A stretch of DNA of 64,000 nucleotides from Opisthorchis felineus (taxonomy: Eukaryota; Platyhelminthes; Trematoda; Opisthorchiida; Opisthorchiidae): contig SJOL01006394.1 of assembly GCA_004794785.1 (NCBI GenBank), positions 505,961-569,960 on the forward strand, read 5' to 3'. Numbering within the stretch: the stretch's first letter is position 1; every line of letters starts with the position of its first letter. The notes beneath the pieces were generated by a model. It was not told the DNA's origin and did not search any database. It saw only the letters and a list, made by a program, of their open reading frames with translations. Made by a program: the position numbers and the translations under genes. Positions 1 to 12,386 of the stretch are shown here, one piece after another.

Positions 1-446
1 ATCATCCTTCTTTTAAAAGATATACATTTGAAAACAGCGTCAATTTCAGACACTCTTGAGGTAGTCCACCCAGGTATGAACGGATGTTTGAATTACAATT
101 TTGGGTTAGTACACCATCATCAGAATAGTAAATTAGACTCTTAGGTGGATCCCGATTCCATGGAAGAGCAAAATCTCTAGCCAAAGGCCAATTCCATAGT
201 GTAACCACAGTGTACTGTGAGATCTAAAATCCCTAAGATCAAGTAGGTCTTGAAGCTACTTGCAGCGCAAAGGTCTCCTTAGCTTCAGAGCTGCAACATT
301 ATTGCCTTTCAACAGCACTTCAAAAGACTGACGAAAACAAGGCAGAATTTTTCAATAATTCTACCAGATAAGCGTGGGTCCCAACATTCATTCAAACCAG
401 CTGATCAACAAAACATGGAACACATGAGACAAACTGTTTCTTTTAG

Positions 447-535
447 CCTATGCTGATGTCACCATTGGACTTTGGCAAAAGATGTGCTCGTTGAATGAGG
501 CACTTTTGTTGAGAATGAAACTCACAACACTGCAG
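447..535 (+). CDS. Predicted exon, large plus-strand gene
   Basis: The acceptor is a T-rich tract ending TTTTAG and the donor is CAG|gtgagc. Only the frame taking two leading bases is open and useful (29 codons, including DVTIGLWQKMCSLNEALLL). It ends in phase 0 and the next exon, 663, starts in phase 0. It is the first exon seen; the gene should begin earlier. Confidence 0.5.
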
Positions 536-662
536 GTGAGCCAAATAGCTATTAGAAACGGATTCATTATCCAAAATTAAGTTCCGATTGTTCTAAAATT
601 GCTGTAGATATTCCGCCTTGCTATTTCCCTGATAATATTTACGCTTTTACATAATGTTCTAG

Positions 663-745
663 GTCTGGCAAACACGAATCGCTGATACGTCCGCAAATGT
701 TTTATCGCATTTCACTGCTTTTCCGTCGTTTACTGATTCTGAGCG
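663..745 (+). CDS. Predicted exon, large plus-strand gene
   Basis: It follows the acceptor ATGTTCTAG and is open in phase 0 (VWQTRIADTSANVLSHF), directly continuing exon 447-535. The best donor is GAGCG|gtattc, giving phase 2, which fits the one-base lead of exon 3254. The frame stays open past the donor, so the end is less certain than the start. Confidence 0.45.
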
Positions 746-1439
746 GTATTCAAAGTTTCATATTTTTTCCATTATACTACATAGTTTGCCTTGTGGAAAT
801 TTACTGAGACGTTTGTGGAACAAAAAGATAGATTGACTACTATAATGGCATATCAGCCACTACTAATATCTAGATCGTGCTTTAGTAGAATAACTAGTGA
901 GCATTCAGTGAGCCCAATTTAGAAGACAGTTTGAAGCGTTTACAACTGGATTCCCTCTAACTTAGCAGCTCCAGTGTTTAGAAAGAAATCACTTCTGCCA
1001 AGTACAAGTGATGTCCGACATAAATCCTTTATTCCCCTTCAGTCCCTTACTACAGAAAATATAAATTTACCCAAACGACATCGCATAAAGAGAGTAACAA
1101 TGGGCTGACTTACCGAACAAAACTAGGGTCCTGCTGACTTTTGCTTCTAGTAATTTGCAAGCCGTTGTATGATGCATCTGAAACAGAATATCAGTTTTTT
1201 TTACTTTTCCATCTATAAACAATGTATCAACTGAAGTTTGGTTTTACATGCCACAGCCTCTGTCTTCGAAACCAGAGGAAGGTTTTCAAGAATAAGCATT
1301 GAATGGTTTTGAATTCCGTTGTGCACAACAATAACCGCACTTCAGGGTGCAAACAAAAATCCGTATAAACTCTAGCAAAGTTTCATCAGATACAAGCATA
1401 CGCCAAGTATTGTAAAAGATACAGCGCCGGCTGTTTTGC

Positions 1440-2329
1440 TCTGAGATACGTAACCCCAGATTGATATCCCCCTTTAGTTTAGCTCCTGTTGTGTAATATC
1501 ATTTGATACAGTTTTTCTGTTTAGGCTTCTACCAGGATACCTGTTTTCTCCAGAAAAGTGTCCAATCCCCCTGGTTGAACCACAATTGAGTCTGAAGTTA
1601 CCGGTGACCATTTGCTAACGCCGAGCTTAAGGTCCAGCCACTGGTTTAATTAAGGTAGAAGGCGGTGACGCAAAAGACTGTCTGCATTCAGCATTTTATT
1701 GCAGTTTTACCACTCTATTGGATCACAAGACACGTGACCGTTGTATCATTCGCTTCTCATTCAATGTACCTATCATTATTTCGTGAGTCTGTGAGATACA
1801 CGAATAAAAACTACTGCCAATTGAGGGGCACAAATTGATTTTATGGTTAGTGGGTTGGGTGCAGCAATTTTCAATTTCCGGGTATCTCCAACAATCTCAC
1901 ATGTCTTGGCAATAAAACACTCGGAAAATTCGAAATGAACTTTCAAATGAAATCATCCAACTTGATACGTCTGTCTTTTCTCTCGCTTGGTTTTGCGACT
2001 GGCGTTGACGCACACGAAGTAACTGAGAATATTGCTTGCGCGTGTGCTATAAAATCCAACTTTTCTGGTAAAAGCGAAATGTCTACTCTATTGATAGCAC
2101 GAGGAGATTCTGACTTCCCAAATGCGACTTAACTTTCTAACTGTGGTCAGTTTATGACGTGAAGCCTCGAGGCACTCTACAGCTGTCACTTGCGTGTTGG
2201 TAATCATCAGCGGTGTGTATTTCACGAAGTTTCGCGGTGTTTTGACCCCGCATTCCCTCAGGCCAGTGACTGAGGTCTAAACCGTTTGGCGACGAGCAGG
2301 TGATCAGAAGTGCGCTTAACTCGGATTTA
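1440..2329. repeat. Interspersed repeat, copy 1 (second copy at 18683-19583)
   Basis: The sequence from about 1621 to 2329 is nearly identical to 18885-19583, and a 5' part (1440-1620) is recognisably related but diverged. Similarity stops sharply after the shared word ACTCGGATTTA. No terminal inverted repeats or poly-A were seen, so the class is unknown. Copy 1 keeps a 65-codon frame (1935-2132) that starts with ATG and looks like a signal peptide (RLSFLSLGFATGVDA). In copy 2 that frame is broken by a one-base deletion, so it is unlikely to be a working gene. Confidence 0.85.
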
Positions 2330-3253
2330 CTCGCGATAAAGTGTCATTTGTCCTTGATTCATGGGATCTGCATCCATTGTCAAGTTTTGACTGCCTTCTC
2401 TGTGGTGCTTCTATATTTCGTTTCCGAACTGTGCGCCACTCAATTGGGATAAAAGTGCTCTGCGGATAAACGTCCATCCAACATGAGAAATACATGTACT
2501 AGCGACCATAAAAAATTAAAGTCTGATGAAATCGTTATCTGCAGAAGAGTTTCTGCTTTCGAGAGTTCCTCAGCAGTGCTAGTTCGATGTTCCCAACACA
2601 CTAGGCCGGTGTTTCAAAACTATCGGGTTTTTTCGTGTCTACTTTGCACATAGGTAGTACTTAGAATAAGCTGACACCATTAAGCGATCATTAGCTACAG
2701 TCAAACAAAATAGACATTTGTGCTCGGTACAAAAATAGCTCGGCCACACATGGTCTTTCGTCCCTATGTAATGCTTGCCCATTTTACGCTGCTGGTGGTC
2801 AAATGCTCACGTGATCACTCCATATGCACCCATCTGTTGAGCTACAATTAGGACAAGACCCGAACAAAATCAGGTCTTCCAAAAACCAGTCTTTATATTT
2901 TGATCTAACTAATGATTCGCGAATCCCACTTAAAAAAGGGATGAGCCCAAAAGAAACGGTGTCTCAAGGCTTGCAAATAATACCTTTGTAAAGTAGCTGG
3001 TTCTATGATCAATTTCCTAGCTCAGTTGTGTGTTAATCCATGTTCCCCGTACAGGAACCACGAAATACTTATCTGTTTTTCTGATTTTGGGCGACCAATT
3101 TCGTGTTGTTAGCTTCCACCAACAAATTAACAAGCCGACCTCGAATGACTACTCATGTGGCGGTATATAAGTAATTGAGTTCAGTCGACGATGACGCCTA
3201 GAAAAACCATTTTCATCCTACTTCCTACATATGGGAAAAGTACGAATTTTCAG

Positions 3254-3428
3254 GCGGGAGGCTCTTTCTGTTCTGAAGAAAAAACGCCCAATTAAAATTA
3301 CCTGAAAAAATAAAACACCGAATGTGGTTCTGCATCCGCCGAAGCCCAGAGAAGTTGATAATTTACTGTCCAAAGCTTTTGATGCTCTTAGCCCTACGAT
3401 GCATTTCATTCTTTTTGACAGTCATTTG
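3254..3428 (+). CDS. Predicted exon with an in-frame TGA at 3303-3305
   Basis: The acceptor is AATTTTCAG and the donor is CATTTG|gtgagt. The one-base-lead frame joins exon 663-745 in phase and reads REALSVLKKKRPIKIT, then TGA, then KNKTPNVVLHPPKPREVDNL and on to the donor in phase 0. The reading on both sides of the TGA looks coding, so this is either a nonsense change, an assembly error, or a site removed by a weak intron (for example donor at 3270, acceptor at 3343). Confidence 0.4.
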
Positions 3429-3475
3429 GTGAGTGTGTATTTTTTCGCTCAGGAGTTTTAAGCTGCTTTCTTTAG

Positions 3476-3551
3476 GACCAATCTCCTGGCGACCACATTT
3501 GCCCCACAAAAGAATTGGATCAAAAATTTTTGACTTACTCTCTGATGTCTG
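3476..3551 (+). CDS. Predicted exon after a 47-nt intron
   Basis: The acceptor is CTTTCTTTAG. Phase 0 is open (DQSPGDHICPTKELDQKFL) and matches the end of exon 3254-3428. The donor CTG|gttaag gives phase 1, fitting the two-base lead of exon 5084. The intron at 3429-3475 is only 47 nt. Confidence 0.45.
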
Positions 3552-5083
3552 GTTAAGAATTGGAAAACGGGAAGAATTTGACAGTGCATTCTTTCATATC
3601 CTGACCATAATGCAGTGGGGCTGTGCAAGTATGCTTGAGTGCCACATTCAGTTGTCGGGTTAGTAGCCAACTTGGCCGTTCCCAATTTTTGCTACAAAGC
3701 ATCATATTCCGAACCACCGTAATAGAACTCACTGTAAGGTTGGTCTGCATTCAGAGTCACCTCAATTGTTGGCCCATATTGATTTCGTTTCAAGATTCAT
3801 GAGGACAGTGTTTGTTGCTCTGTACAGAATGTTTGTTTTGACACGTGACCTAGTGAACTTTAGTCATGACCTGCGTTCACTTGGTCACCAGATCTCTGTA
3901 AATCCCAGTACTTTTTATAGCAGTGGAGTGGGCAAACTTTAATTAGTTTTCTTCTTTGTCTGGCGTTGAAATTACGTGGGAATTGCATTACGAATTTCGT
4001 TTATGATTTATATTGAGGTAACTCGAATAGCAAAACACTCTCAGTGATAACATGTGCCAGACTGATTGTTGCTCGTTCGCTCCGGAATAAGGTGGATCTA
4101 TTTGGATCTCATGTACGCGCATCTGTGTGGAACGTATCGCTAGGAAAACGTGTTCTGCATTTGTTTACTACGCTACGCAGCTAGCTAAATTTCGCACAGT
4201 CGCTTGATTATTGAGGTTGGTTACAAAAGACATTTCCTTATATTCTACCAAGTTTAAAGTTCCCACTCAAAACACATGACGCCAAGATAAACTGTAAAAT
4301 ACACTCATTTGCTAATGCAGCCGAATCCAAGCTAAATCCCTCATTTATACTATTCTTCAACTGAATGTACTGGCCAAAGGCTGCCTTATTTTTCAGCTGG
4401 GACGATGTTTTCACTGAAACATTACTCATAGTGTAACCGAAAATTCTTCAGCAGTCCACGGTAGATGTTGCCCTTCTTCGGGCTCAACACTTGGGGCCAA
4501 CACCCGAGTTTCTGATAAATTTGTTATTCTTGCATCCAAATTTTACGGTATTCACGGAATATATTCACTGTTACTGAATACTTTTCAAAGATTTGTACCT
4601 CGAAAGGTTCGTTCAATTTGGGTTGCGGTAAAACACAAGGTTGATGAAAACTCGGGGACTGCGTCCATCTGATGAACTTCAAGAATGGCGAAGCCTGTCG
4701 CGTGCTTTAGAAGTTCTGCATAGCCCTTTGTATAATGTTCTTTCTGGCCGAACTGTGGTTTGTCGTACACCTCAGAATGCAGCACTAAAATCTTCCAGAT
4801 GGCTATCTGGTGAAAGCTTTCAGAAACCACGCCCAGTTTATGTATAACTTTGTCATCGTTTGTTATTACCTTGCAGAAGCTACACACATTTGTCAAACTT
4901 TTATCACTGTAACGTAATTTGGCTTCGATTTTGCCCATTTATTTTATCTTTAGAAGTACCATGTACTTAAGAAACTATTCTCATAAACTTTCAGAATTTC
5001 ACATTCATTCAAAAAGCTGAAATGGTGCTCACAAAGGAATTTTTAGTGCCAAAGAATTTTTCTTATCCTTCTGGTGATTACAG

Positions 5084-5211
5084 AACGAACTTTTGCCTCT
5101 CTGTGTGAAAAGATACCTAAGACTTTCAACTTGATCCATGGCTGTCATGCTAACTTTTGCCCCAAGAGGCTTATTCAGCGATGCAGGGGTCTTGAAATTG
5201 TCGGTTCATCT
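5084..5211 (+). CDS. Predicted exon, large plus-strand gene
   Basis: The acceptor is TTATCCTTCTGGTGATTACAG. The two-base-lead frame reads RTFASLCEKIPKTFNLIHG and on through a Cys-rich segment to a TGA at 5233. The donor is uncertain; TCATCT|gtgcac at 5212 gives phase 0, as the next exon needs. Confidence 0.45.
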
Positions 5212-5333
5212 GTGCACATTTACATGGCCAGATGAGACAACAGACATTTGTTACTCTTGTCAAGTGCCTGAAAGTGAGAATAAGCATCCTGGCACTTTAG
5301 TTCCCTTCTCTTTCAATTTGTGGGATATCACAG

Positions 5334-5535
5334 ACGAGACCGACATTCACAACGGCAGCTGAAGTGTGGTCGGCCCTCCTCCATAACCTAGATTATCTGA
5401 CTGGAATTCATCTGACTATTAGATGCTTAAAAAATTTAAACAATGTTTGGTCAAACTTTATGGGGCTGCTATGTGAGAGAGGTTATTTTAAAGTTTTACT
5501 AACTTTGGAAAGTGGAACAAAGTTTTCTCAACAAG
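5334..5535 (+). CDS. Predicted exon, large plus-strand gene
   Basis: A TTCCCTTCTCTTTC tract precedes the acceptor ATCACAG. Phase 0 is open for 67 codons (TRPTFTTAAEVWSALLHNLD and so on) to the donor CAAG|gtaact in phase 1. The composition is that of a helical solenoid. It is one of the longer exons. Confidence 0.6.
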
Positions 5536-6113
5536 GTAACTCGATCAAACATTGTTTAACTTTGCGGGGTGCGTGCTCCTAGTCGGTCAGGTGACAGCAT
5601 GCCGACGCGGACTTGAATAATTCAAACTGTAGATGAACTACTCAACCAAGGCTTTACTTGTTAAAGTGGACGGATTCACAGCTCGTTTCGGGTTTCTCAG
5701 TGCCATAACGGTTTTAATGCCATCCAAAACATTACATCAACTCAAGCTCTAAAATAATGTTTGAATATTTACTCCTGGGGCCACTTGCCCTTACATGCCC
5801 GATCCATCGATGTCAACACAATGGATCATCCTCTGTGTTTCACCTCATAAGAGTGGTCAGTAAAATCACCACAAATCAGAAAGTCTTAACCATCACTTTT
5901 TGGCTGATTTATTGCAATTTCATTTTGTTTTACCTTTAAGCAAGCCACTTCAACAACTATGTCAACAATGTGAATATTCCATATTTGTTTTTCGGATCCA
6001 CATCAGATTTGTGAGGGACGCTTCTTTGACACAAGCATCCGCGTGAACAGTCTAAGATCTTGTGAACAGTGTTTTGAAGTGTTCCAAGTGGTATGTGCTA
6101 ACGTTCGTCTTAG

Positions 6114-6169
6114 GCCTACACTGTGAACCACCAAGAAATAATACGTTCACTCAACCAAACTGCAACCAT
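6114..6169 (+). CDS. Possible exon (end uncertain)
   Basis: After GTTCGTCTTAG the two-base-lead frame reads LHCEPPRNNTFTQPNCNH and stays open to 6283. The phase fits exon 5334-5535. The donor CAT|gtgata is weak. Confidence 0.3.
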
Positions 6170-7967
6170 GTGATATGCTTCACGAAAAATCGTCATCACG
6201 TGTGGGCTTTTCCGTCTCAAAATCCTCATGCCTCACATATTCCAACATTTCGTTCTTTTGTTAATGTACTATGTTCTGTGTAAACTGTCGTGTCTGACCC
6301 ACTGGCTGTGGTGTTCGAAGATGGCTTTTGAAACCGCAGCAGCCATTCTGCTGCAATATCTTAACTCTTTCTAGAATCACTTCATTCGGCTTATTCCTGT
6401 GGTTGCATCCAGGCCCAGTCCTCTTACTAACAGCGGTGCCAAAGACCCACCAAACTATTTGAGTGATAGTGTTTTTGTAAAAAATGTAAAAGCTGCGAAA
6501 TGGATCTCTTTTATTAGAATATAAATTCTGTTTGGCCAGTTGATAGTGAACGACCCTTTCTTGTAGTTATCTTGCATGCAACTGGGCAAAAACTGATGTA
6601 CATAGGATTTCCGGATTATTTTTTAACAGTTCAGACACTTCTTTTGTTTAAACGAGGAGTATGCATTCAAATTTTATTGTACGCGTCGGTTTAAAATGTG
6701 GCAATAATTAGTAGTAGGTTTTGGAAGGAGATGACGGAAATTGTCGTCAGACCTCTTCTAACAGGGACAAACTAAGCTGACTGGTTGCCTACTGTTGCCT
6801 TACCTTTCACGTTAGTAGCGATAGGAACTTTTAATGAGTGTTTGTAAAACAGACAGATGCGAATCGACCGTATGAGATTCTTAACATGATTAAAAGGGAT
6901 GTAATCCTGCTGCCCAATGTGTTGATGCTTTGTATACGCTCCTTGTAATATTCCGTCCAATTTTATGTTGACATAATTAATCTAGAAAAACTTCCCAAAA
7001 CGACGAACCATACAAATTGGTCCAAGGATGAGTCGCCTTGAATCAACTGGCCTGTGGTTTGATTACACTCCTCTACCAAATTCAGAAGGAAACTTTAAGT
7101 CTGTTATCTAATTATTTGTGAATATTATAAAAATTTACTAATTTCCTATTACTTGTTCGAAAGAGAAGCTTTCCGACCCGGAAAAGCCCACTTACCACGT
7201 AGAAACTGGATAATAAGTGAGAACCTGCAACAAACTGTGTCCCGTTGGTAGAGCTCGTAGACATTTTTATTTGCAAATTTGTCAACATCAGGAAAAAATA
7301 CCGACCCATTGTTTTCTGCATTGGACCGCCATAAACTATGCCAGCATTGAGTTTAGGTGTCGTACTGAAGGAGACCAGTTGAATTCTTTTTAATGTGTAC
7401 TTTACCTTTGATTTTTGTAACTTTTGATTTGTTTTAAGTAATCGGAGTTTAACCGCACCTATGAATCATGACTGTGCAGACAATTCTGGTCTTCCCTTAG
7501 ATGACTGAGCGTGACATGTATGCAAGGAATTTACCCTACTTGTGACTTTAATTTCATTCAGAAGTGCAATTTCTTACCTGCAGGCTGACTGACAAAGTTA
7601 GTCTGGCTACTTGTGCTGCCTGATCTTTATCTAGTTTGCCTGTTAAATCGGTTGACCCCTTCCACGAGCCAGCTTAGAATTTCGTTCATGCTGATTAGGC
7701 CAAATATAATTAGATGGGTGATGCCCTGTACTTAGTTACTTGACTGGACTGTTTCAGTAGGCCAGACATTCACTCCTCCATACATTCATCTACCAGTCTT
7801 AGGATTTTTTGCTGTAACTGCACATAATACGGGAGAAGATTGGTGTGCACTTGTAGGAACCATAAGAGTTTTCCGTCTTCATCAATAGCGTTGACCACTT
7901 AGTTAAAGCTTTACACTTTGGAATTCAAATTTTTCATGGTAGTTACGCATGTGCTCTGGCTTTGCAG

Positions 7968-8018
7968 TTTTTGTACAATCAGTTTCAGAGATTCTAGGGT
8001 TTAAGCTGTTGACGGTTG
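7968..8018 (+). CDS. Predicted exon, large plus-strand gene
   Basis: The acceptor is CTGGCTTTGCAG. The two-base-lead frame reads FVQSVSEILGFKLLTV to the donor GGTTG|gtaaac in phase 1. The frame is open on to 8152 and could be used in full; in either case the phase fits exon 8637. Confidence 0.45.
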
Positions 8019-8636
8019 GTAAACAGAGCTGCCAAAGTGAACAGGAAAGTTGGTATGTGTTCTCGTTCGCATTTGGGTTTTCCAAGCTGAAAACTTTCAC
8101 GTTGAAGACGCTTATGAATGAATACCTTAGAGAAACGGACAACTTTGGTTGATCTCAACGGAGTTTGCTGTCTGAAATGACGATGTACAAGGAATGATCC
8201 TACAAAATCTTTAGTCCAGTTTATTTTTCTTCCTTCGGGAATTACTTTCACTATTTAATGTTACACAATGGCCTCACTTGTTTAACTGATCTCTGGTATC
8301 CAAAAGCAAATACCGTAAGTGAGACCAAAAATGAGTTTGCTAATTAACAGAAAATAATTGTTAAACGAATGAGTTGGATACATAGGACAGCAACCTAGCA
8401 CTTAAAAAAGCAATATCAGTCACAATGTACGTTATATATTAACTGCGAAAAAAGACCAGTATATCCAATAGGGCACACAACTTGACGGGATTGTACAAAA
8501 TATCCGTAATCATCACTGATTGCCAACAACTGTCTTAATTTGGTGGGCCAACTTCACAACTATCAAAATACAATGGGGTTTTATCTGGATCCATTCTCCA
8601 AGCAGGTCTCTGAGGCCAGGTATTTTGTTATTTCAG

Positions 8637-8674
8637 GTGTTCCACGATTTCTGTTACTGTACCTGATGATTAAA
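8637..8674 (+). CDS. Predicted short exon
   Basis: A strong acceptor (TTTTGTTATTTCAG) is followed by VPRFLLLYLMIK in the two-base-lead frame and the donor ATTAAA|gttaaa in phase 0, which matches the next exon. It is 38 bp long. Confidence 0.4.
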
Positions 8675-9192
8675 GTTAAAGACATAAATATTAGCCGATT
8701 TCACTCATGTTTTATCATTATCATCATCAACGGCATGACATCCGTGTTCAACATGATGTCTTTCTGCCGTAAAACCAAGATTTATTTAAAAGCCTTGTTT
8801 TGAAGTGAAGAATAAAAGTTCATCACGAGTCAATGACAAGGTCTTGTTTGGCAAAAGATAGTCCGTTACCGGTGTGAATCCGAGCTTTTCAACCTAGGCG
8901 CTGAATTTGTGGACAAAGGTTTGATTTGACTGTCGTAAAGGTCTTGAAACATGTGTTTTACTTGCAGGTGTTTTGTGAATGTATTTAGTTCCTTTATAAC
9001 GCACTTCGACTAAAGGATAATGCAAACGATTCCAGACCAATTTACACCATAATAAAGATCTTATTATGGATTTTCATCTTTTTCACCAATTTCACGCCTT
9101 TTATAGTTTCACAGTGTCACAAGATGGACGACCTCTTAATAAAAGTTTCCGATTGTATCCTAATTTCATTTTTATCACTTTTATTTCCACAG

Positions 9193-9413
9193 AAATTCAT
9201 TGTTGTTAATGGTGGTCATGAACTCAGTCAGCCAGTATTGGATAAATTGCAGTCGATGATTTGCGAATTGTCTGAAAGGAAATATAATCCTTCACACAAC
9301 CAGAAGAAATTCGTGACTGCCGGTCGTGAACCGCCAGAGGGCAAAAATATGTTGACCATCACGGATTCAACGTCTCTCGATACTGAACGTGAGGAAACGG
9401 TGACAGATTATCG
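9193..9413 (+). CDS. Predicted exon, large plus-strand gene
   Basis: The acceptor is CACTTTTATTTCCACAG and the donor is TATCG|gtgggt. Phase 0 is open for 73 codons, starting KFIVVNGGHELSQPVLDKL and ending in an acidic Ser/Thr/Glu-rich stretch. It ends in phase 2. No family is recognised. Confidence 0.65.
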
Positions 9414-10151
9414 GTGGGTTACCTTATGAATGTTATAAAAACATTTCCTTTTTTCTGACGACACTAAGTCAAGTAATAACTAACATATCAAGATGTTTTG
9501 ACAAACACATATTTCTGGTCCCGAATTTTTTTATCTGCAGACAGAATCAACTATTGTAACTCTAAAGATCATTACAAGAGACTAAAATTGCACTTTATAA
9601 AATTCAAAAAATGATCTTTAAAAATGACAGGTTTTAGGGCAATTTGTGGCAAGATTAAATGTTGCGTATCGACTGAATAATTGTTTCTGTTCATGAGTCA
9701 CAATGTGAATATTGTAAACACAACAACAATTAGAAAAAAATGTGCTTTGGGGATTCCGATATCGTAATCTTCAACAACGGAGTAACTGTTGGTCCGGGGT
9801 CTGAACTCCAGAAAGTCGCACTAGGTAAGGTCGACAGAGAGTGATGTGATCATAAATTAAAGAAATTTGGCAGCTTTCCACATATAATCTATCATGTAGT
9901 CAGTCAAGCCATGCTTCACTGGGAACTCCAGGGAGATGAATCGATCACCAGACAGAACCGCAATATTTCCAGTCCTCGTCATTGATGTCCGGTAGAGAGC
10001 AATCCAGCCACTTATGTTTGAACGCTTTAGCCCGATAATTATGCCACTTCGAGCGCATAACTTTGGGTACGTTGTTGCACGCTTGTCTCACAAGCCAGAC
10101 GTTTTTGTGTCCAGATTTTTGAAAATATGCAGACTTTTTCAATTTTGTCAG

Positions 10152-10242
10152 AGTCTCAGCTTGAGATCCTGTCTAGATGGAGACATGGTCCTGAACAAAG
10201 CTACAGTCAAGCAGACGTACTTAAACTTTGCTGTATAGGCAA
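10152..10242 (+). CDS. Predicted exon, large plus-strand gene
   Basis: The acceptor is CTTTTTCAATTTTGTCAG and the donor is GGCAA|gtgagt. Only the two-base-lead frame runs to the donor (SQLEILSRWRHGPEQSYSQA). It ends in phase 2. At least one exon must lie between this and 9413 to reconcile phase; a 15-nt candidate follows the good acceptor at 9540. Confidence 0.55.
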
Positions 10243-10577
10243 GTGAGTTTGTACACGAATTTTGTAAACAGACAGCACTATCAAATAAAAGCCGTGTTAG
10301 CGAATCTGGCATATTATACTGCTATGTACAACTGTTAACAAGGTCATAGTTTGATCTTTTTCCCCATCTCTTGGAAGGGCTTTTTTTACATGGCATCCAC
10401 CATACGACCCACTGTTGTATTCTGCGTTCTAAGCTGCGCAACATATCTGTCAGTATCCTGCATCTTATACACCTGCAAACTTTCGATTGCTCCGCCTTCC
10501 TTTGCTAAGATATGCAACCTTGATGTTATCTGACTAAGTCAAACTGTGAACAAAGGCATCCAACTTTCATTTCACAG

Positions 10578-10636
10578 ATTGGACGCTTAGTGAGATTTGA
10601 CCTTTGGAAACCGAAGATTACCTGCCATGTCTTTGG
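10578..10636 (+). CDS. Predicted exon, large plus-strand gene
   Basis: The acceptor is CTTTCATTTCACAG. Phase 0 is the only open frame (IGRLVRFDLWKPKITCHVF). The donor TTTGG|gtgact gives phase 2. Confidence 0.45.
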
Positions 10637-10734
10637 GTGACTAGCATACAGCTGACAAACAAAATAGGATTTTATTTACAAATAAACTTCCAACCACTCT
10701 TACAGCGACAGTTCTGCTAACTTGATGCTTACAG

Positions 10735-10917
10735 CGTTTACGTGGAACTTCCACGTTTACTCACTGGAGATTCTTTATAAGTTGAAAAATTTACATCATA
10801 ACAAAAATCCTATTTTGTCCCACAAAATGGAGGGTCCCGCACATGTCTGGGTTGACAAAACAATACAATACAGACGATATCTGTGTGCAAAAAATAAGGC
10901 CACAATGAAAATGATCG
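10735..10917 (+). CDS. Predicted exon, large plus-strand gene
   Basis: After ATGCTTACAG the two-base-lead frame is open for 60 codons (including MEGPAHVWVDKTIQYRRY) to ATCG|gtaaag in phase 1, matching the next exon. The start could lie further in. Confidence 0.5.
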
Positions 10918-10962
10918 GTAAAGAGGAAATTGGCTTCCAAATCATTCAGAAGTAATGAGTAG

Positions 10963-11046
10963 CTCAGAATGGAGAATTACTCAAACCACTAGTGAAATTT
11001 TCATCTGAGCGACCGTCTCTTGAAGAGCCGGTCAGCACTCCGCAAG
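10963..11046 (+). CDS. Predicted exon after a 45-nt intron
   Basis: The acceptor TAG at 10961-10962 closes a 45-nt intron. The frame reads QNGELLKPLVKFSSERPSLE to CGCAAG|gtaata in phase 1. The phase fits both neighbours (10917 and 12200). Confidence 0.55.
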
Positions 11047-11454
11047 GTAATACTATCGTCATGTAGGTTTCGTGTTCAAGGGATTTATACTCTCTAAGTG
11101 CTGGCTGATCACACTGCTGATGGGTCATTTGCGGCCAAACGTTTTAGTCTTCATCTACTCGCCGATGTTACAGCTTTGAATATCTCTGAAAATTCTTGGG
11201 ATGCACACTGCTGCTGATTTCCAAACAGTGCTTCTCGGCTTTCAACATAGATAGATTTCACCTGAAAGACTAGATCCTGATCGAAAATAAGTGTTGATTG
11301 GGAGAACAAGTGTATTCATAAGGGATAGAAATAGTTTGGTGTATTTCTCGATGAAACTGTGTGTAGCCATACAGTAGAACTGCAAGGTTGGTCATCCGGT
11401 AGAAGAGTGTTTTCACTGAAGTCTTTTGGCGTTCATTATGATTTACCAGTGCGG

Positions 11455-11515
11455 TTAAACTAATCACATTGGGTTGCGTTCAAATTGTTTAGCTCGGCAA
11501 ACAAACCAACGGCTA
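11455..11515 (+). mobile_element. Decayed terminal-repeat fragment of a Penelope-like element
   Basis: It matches, with many changes, the outer part of the inverted repeat of the element at 34.7-36.4 kb. The shared words include TTCAAATTG, AGCTCGGCAAACAAACC and CCAACGGC. The hammerhead core is not recognisable. Confidence 0.55.
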
Positions 11516-12199
11516 CAACAAACCTGAGCTACCAATTACAAATCGCATAAACACAGGATCAGGACTCGTTACTTCTAACTAATATCCACTTCTACTGTGC
11601 TCCAACCCTGTCCTGACTGAACCAGTCTGGTTTACGAAGGATGTGGACACACATGTGCGGTGGTTCAGCCTGCCACAGCATACAGAAGCTGATAGCGTGG
11701 GATGCGGGTGAGAAGAATCACATAAAACTTAGAAAATGGAAAAGAACGAAAAACGGCGGGTTAGTGATTAGTGACGAGAGAATACATGTAATGCCACCAT
11801 TGTTTGAATGAAACCCTATGTTGGTGCTCTTAATCACAAACATAGGTGGTCTTTGATAACTTGACCTCGTAGACGACATTCACCGGTGCTATCAGGACCC
11901 TTTGCTCTTTAACGCTACCTCTCCAGGTCATACTCACACAGACAGATGACCAATTGCTTTTGACTGGCCACGGAAATAAAACTAAAAAACACACCAAACC
12001 AACATTAGGTGCTTCACTGTTATATTGTCAGTCTGGAGACCGTTTTCATCATCCAACACCATGGGGAGTGTTTCATCATGTACTATTTAGTAGTGTTGAT
12101 GCTATGAGGCTGTAAAAGAGGTGCTCGTCTAACTGAAAGGCATCACTCCATTTAGCAAACAGCCATCGTTTGGTCATGGTGTAGTTGCTTTTGTTCGAG

Positions 12200-12386
12200 T
12201 GACGAAATATGTTCATATCTGTGGTTCATTTTCCGAGAATGGACTCCAAAGGAGGATTCACACGCGTCACAATATTGCAAATTTTGAAGTTCCATCATTT
12301 TCTGAGCTACAGGAGGTTTGTATGGTGCTAAATAATTTCGACGTTGCTACATTTATCCAGGCGAAAACAAATAGACAAGAAGAGCA
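12200..12386 (+). CDS. Predicted exon, large plus-strand gene
   Basis: The acceptor is TTGCTTTTGTTCGAG and the donor is GAGCA|gtaagc. The frame is open for 61 codons (for example FSELQEVCMVLNNFDVATFI). It takes two leading bases, fitting 11046, and ends in phase 2, fitting 12963. Confidence 0.6.

Noticed and set aside
2196..2260. Minus-strand CTGATGA in the 0.7-kb repeat as a hammerhead
   Set aside because: No GAAA at a proper distance and no stem I or stem III pairing.
4585..4938. Minus-strand 117-codon frame opposite a plus frame of 68 codons
   Set aside because: Both look somewhat protein-like, but neither has paired splice signals or a recognisable domain, so I could not decide.
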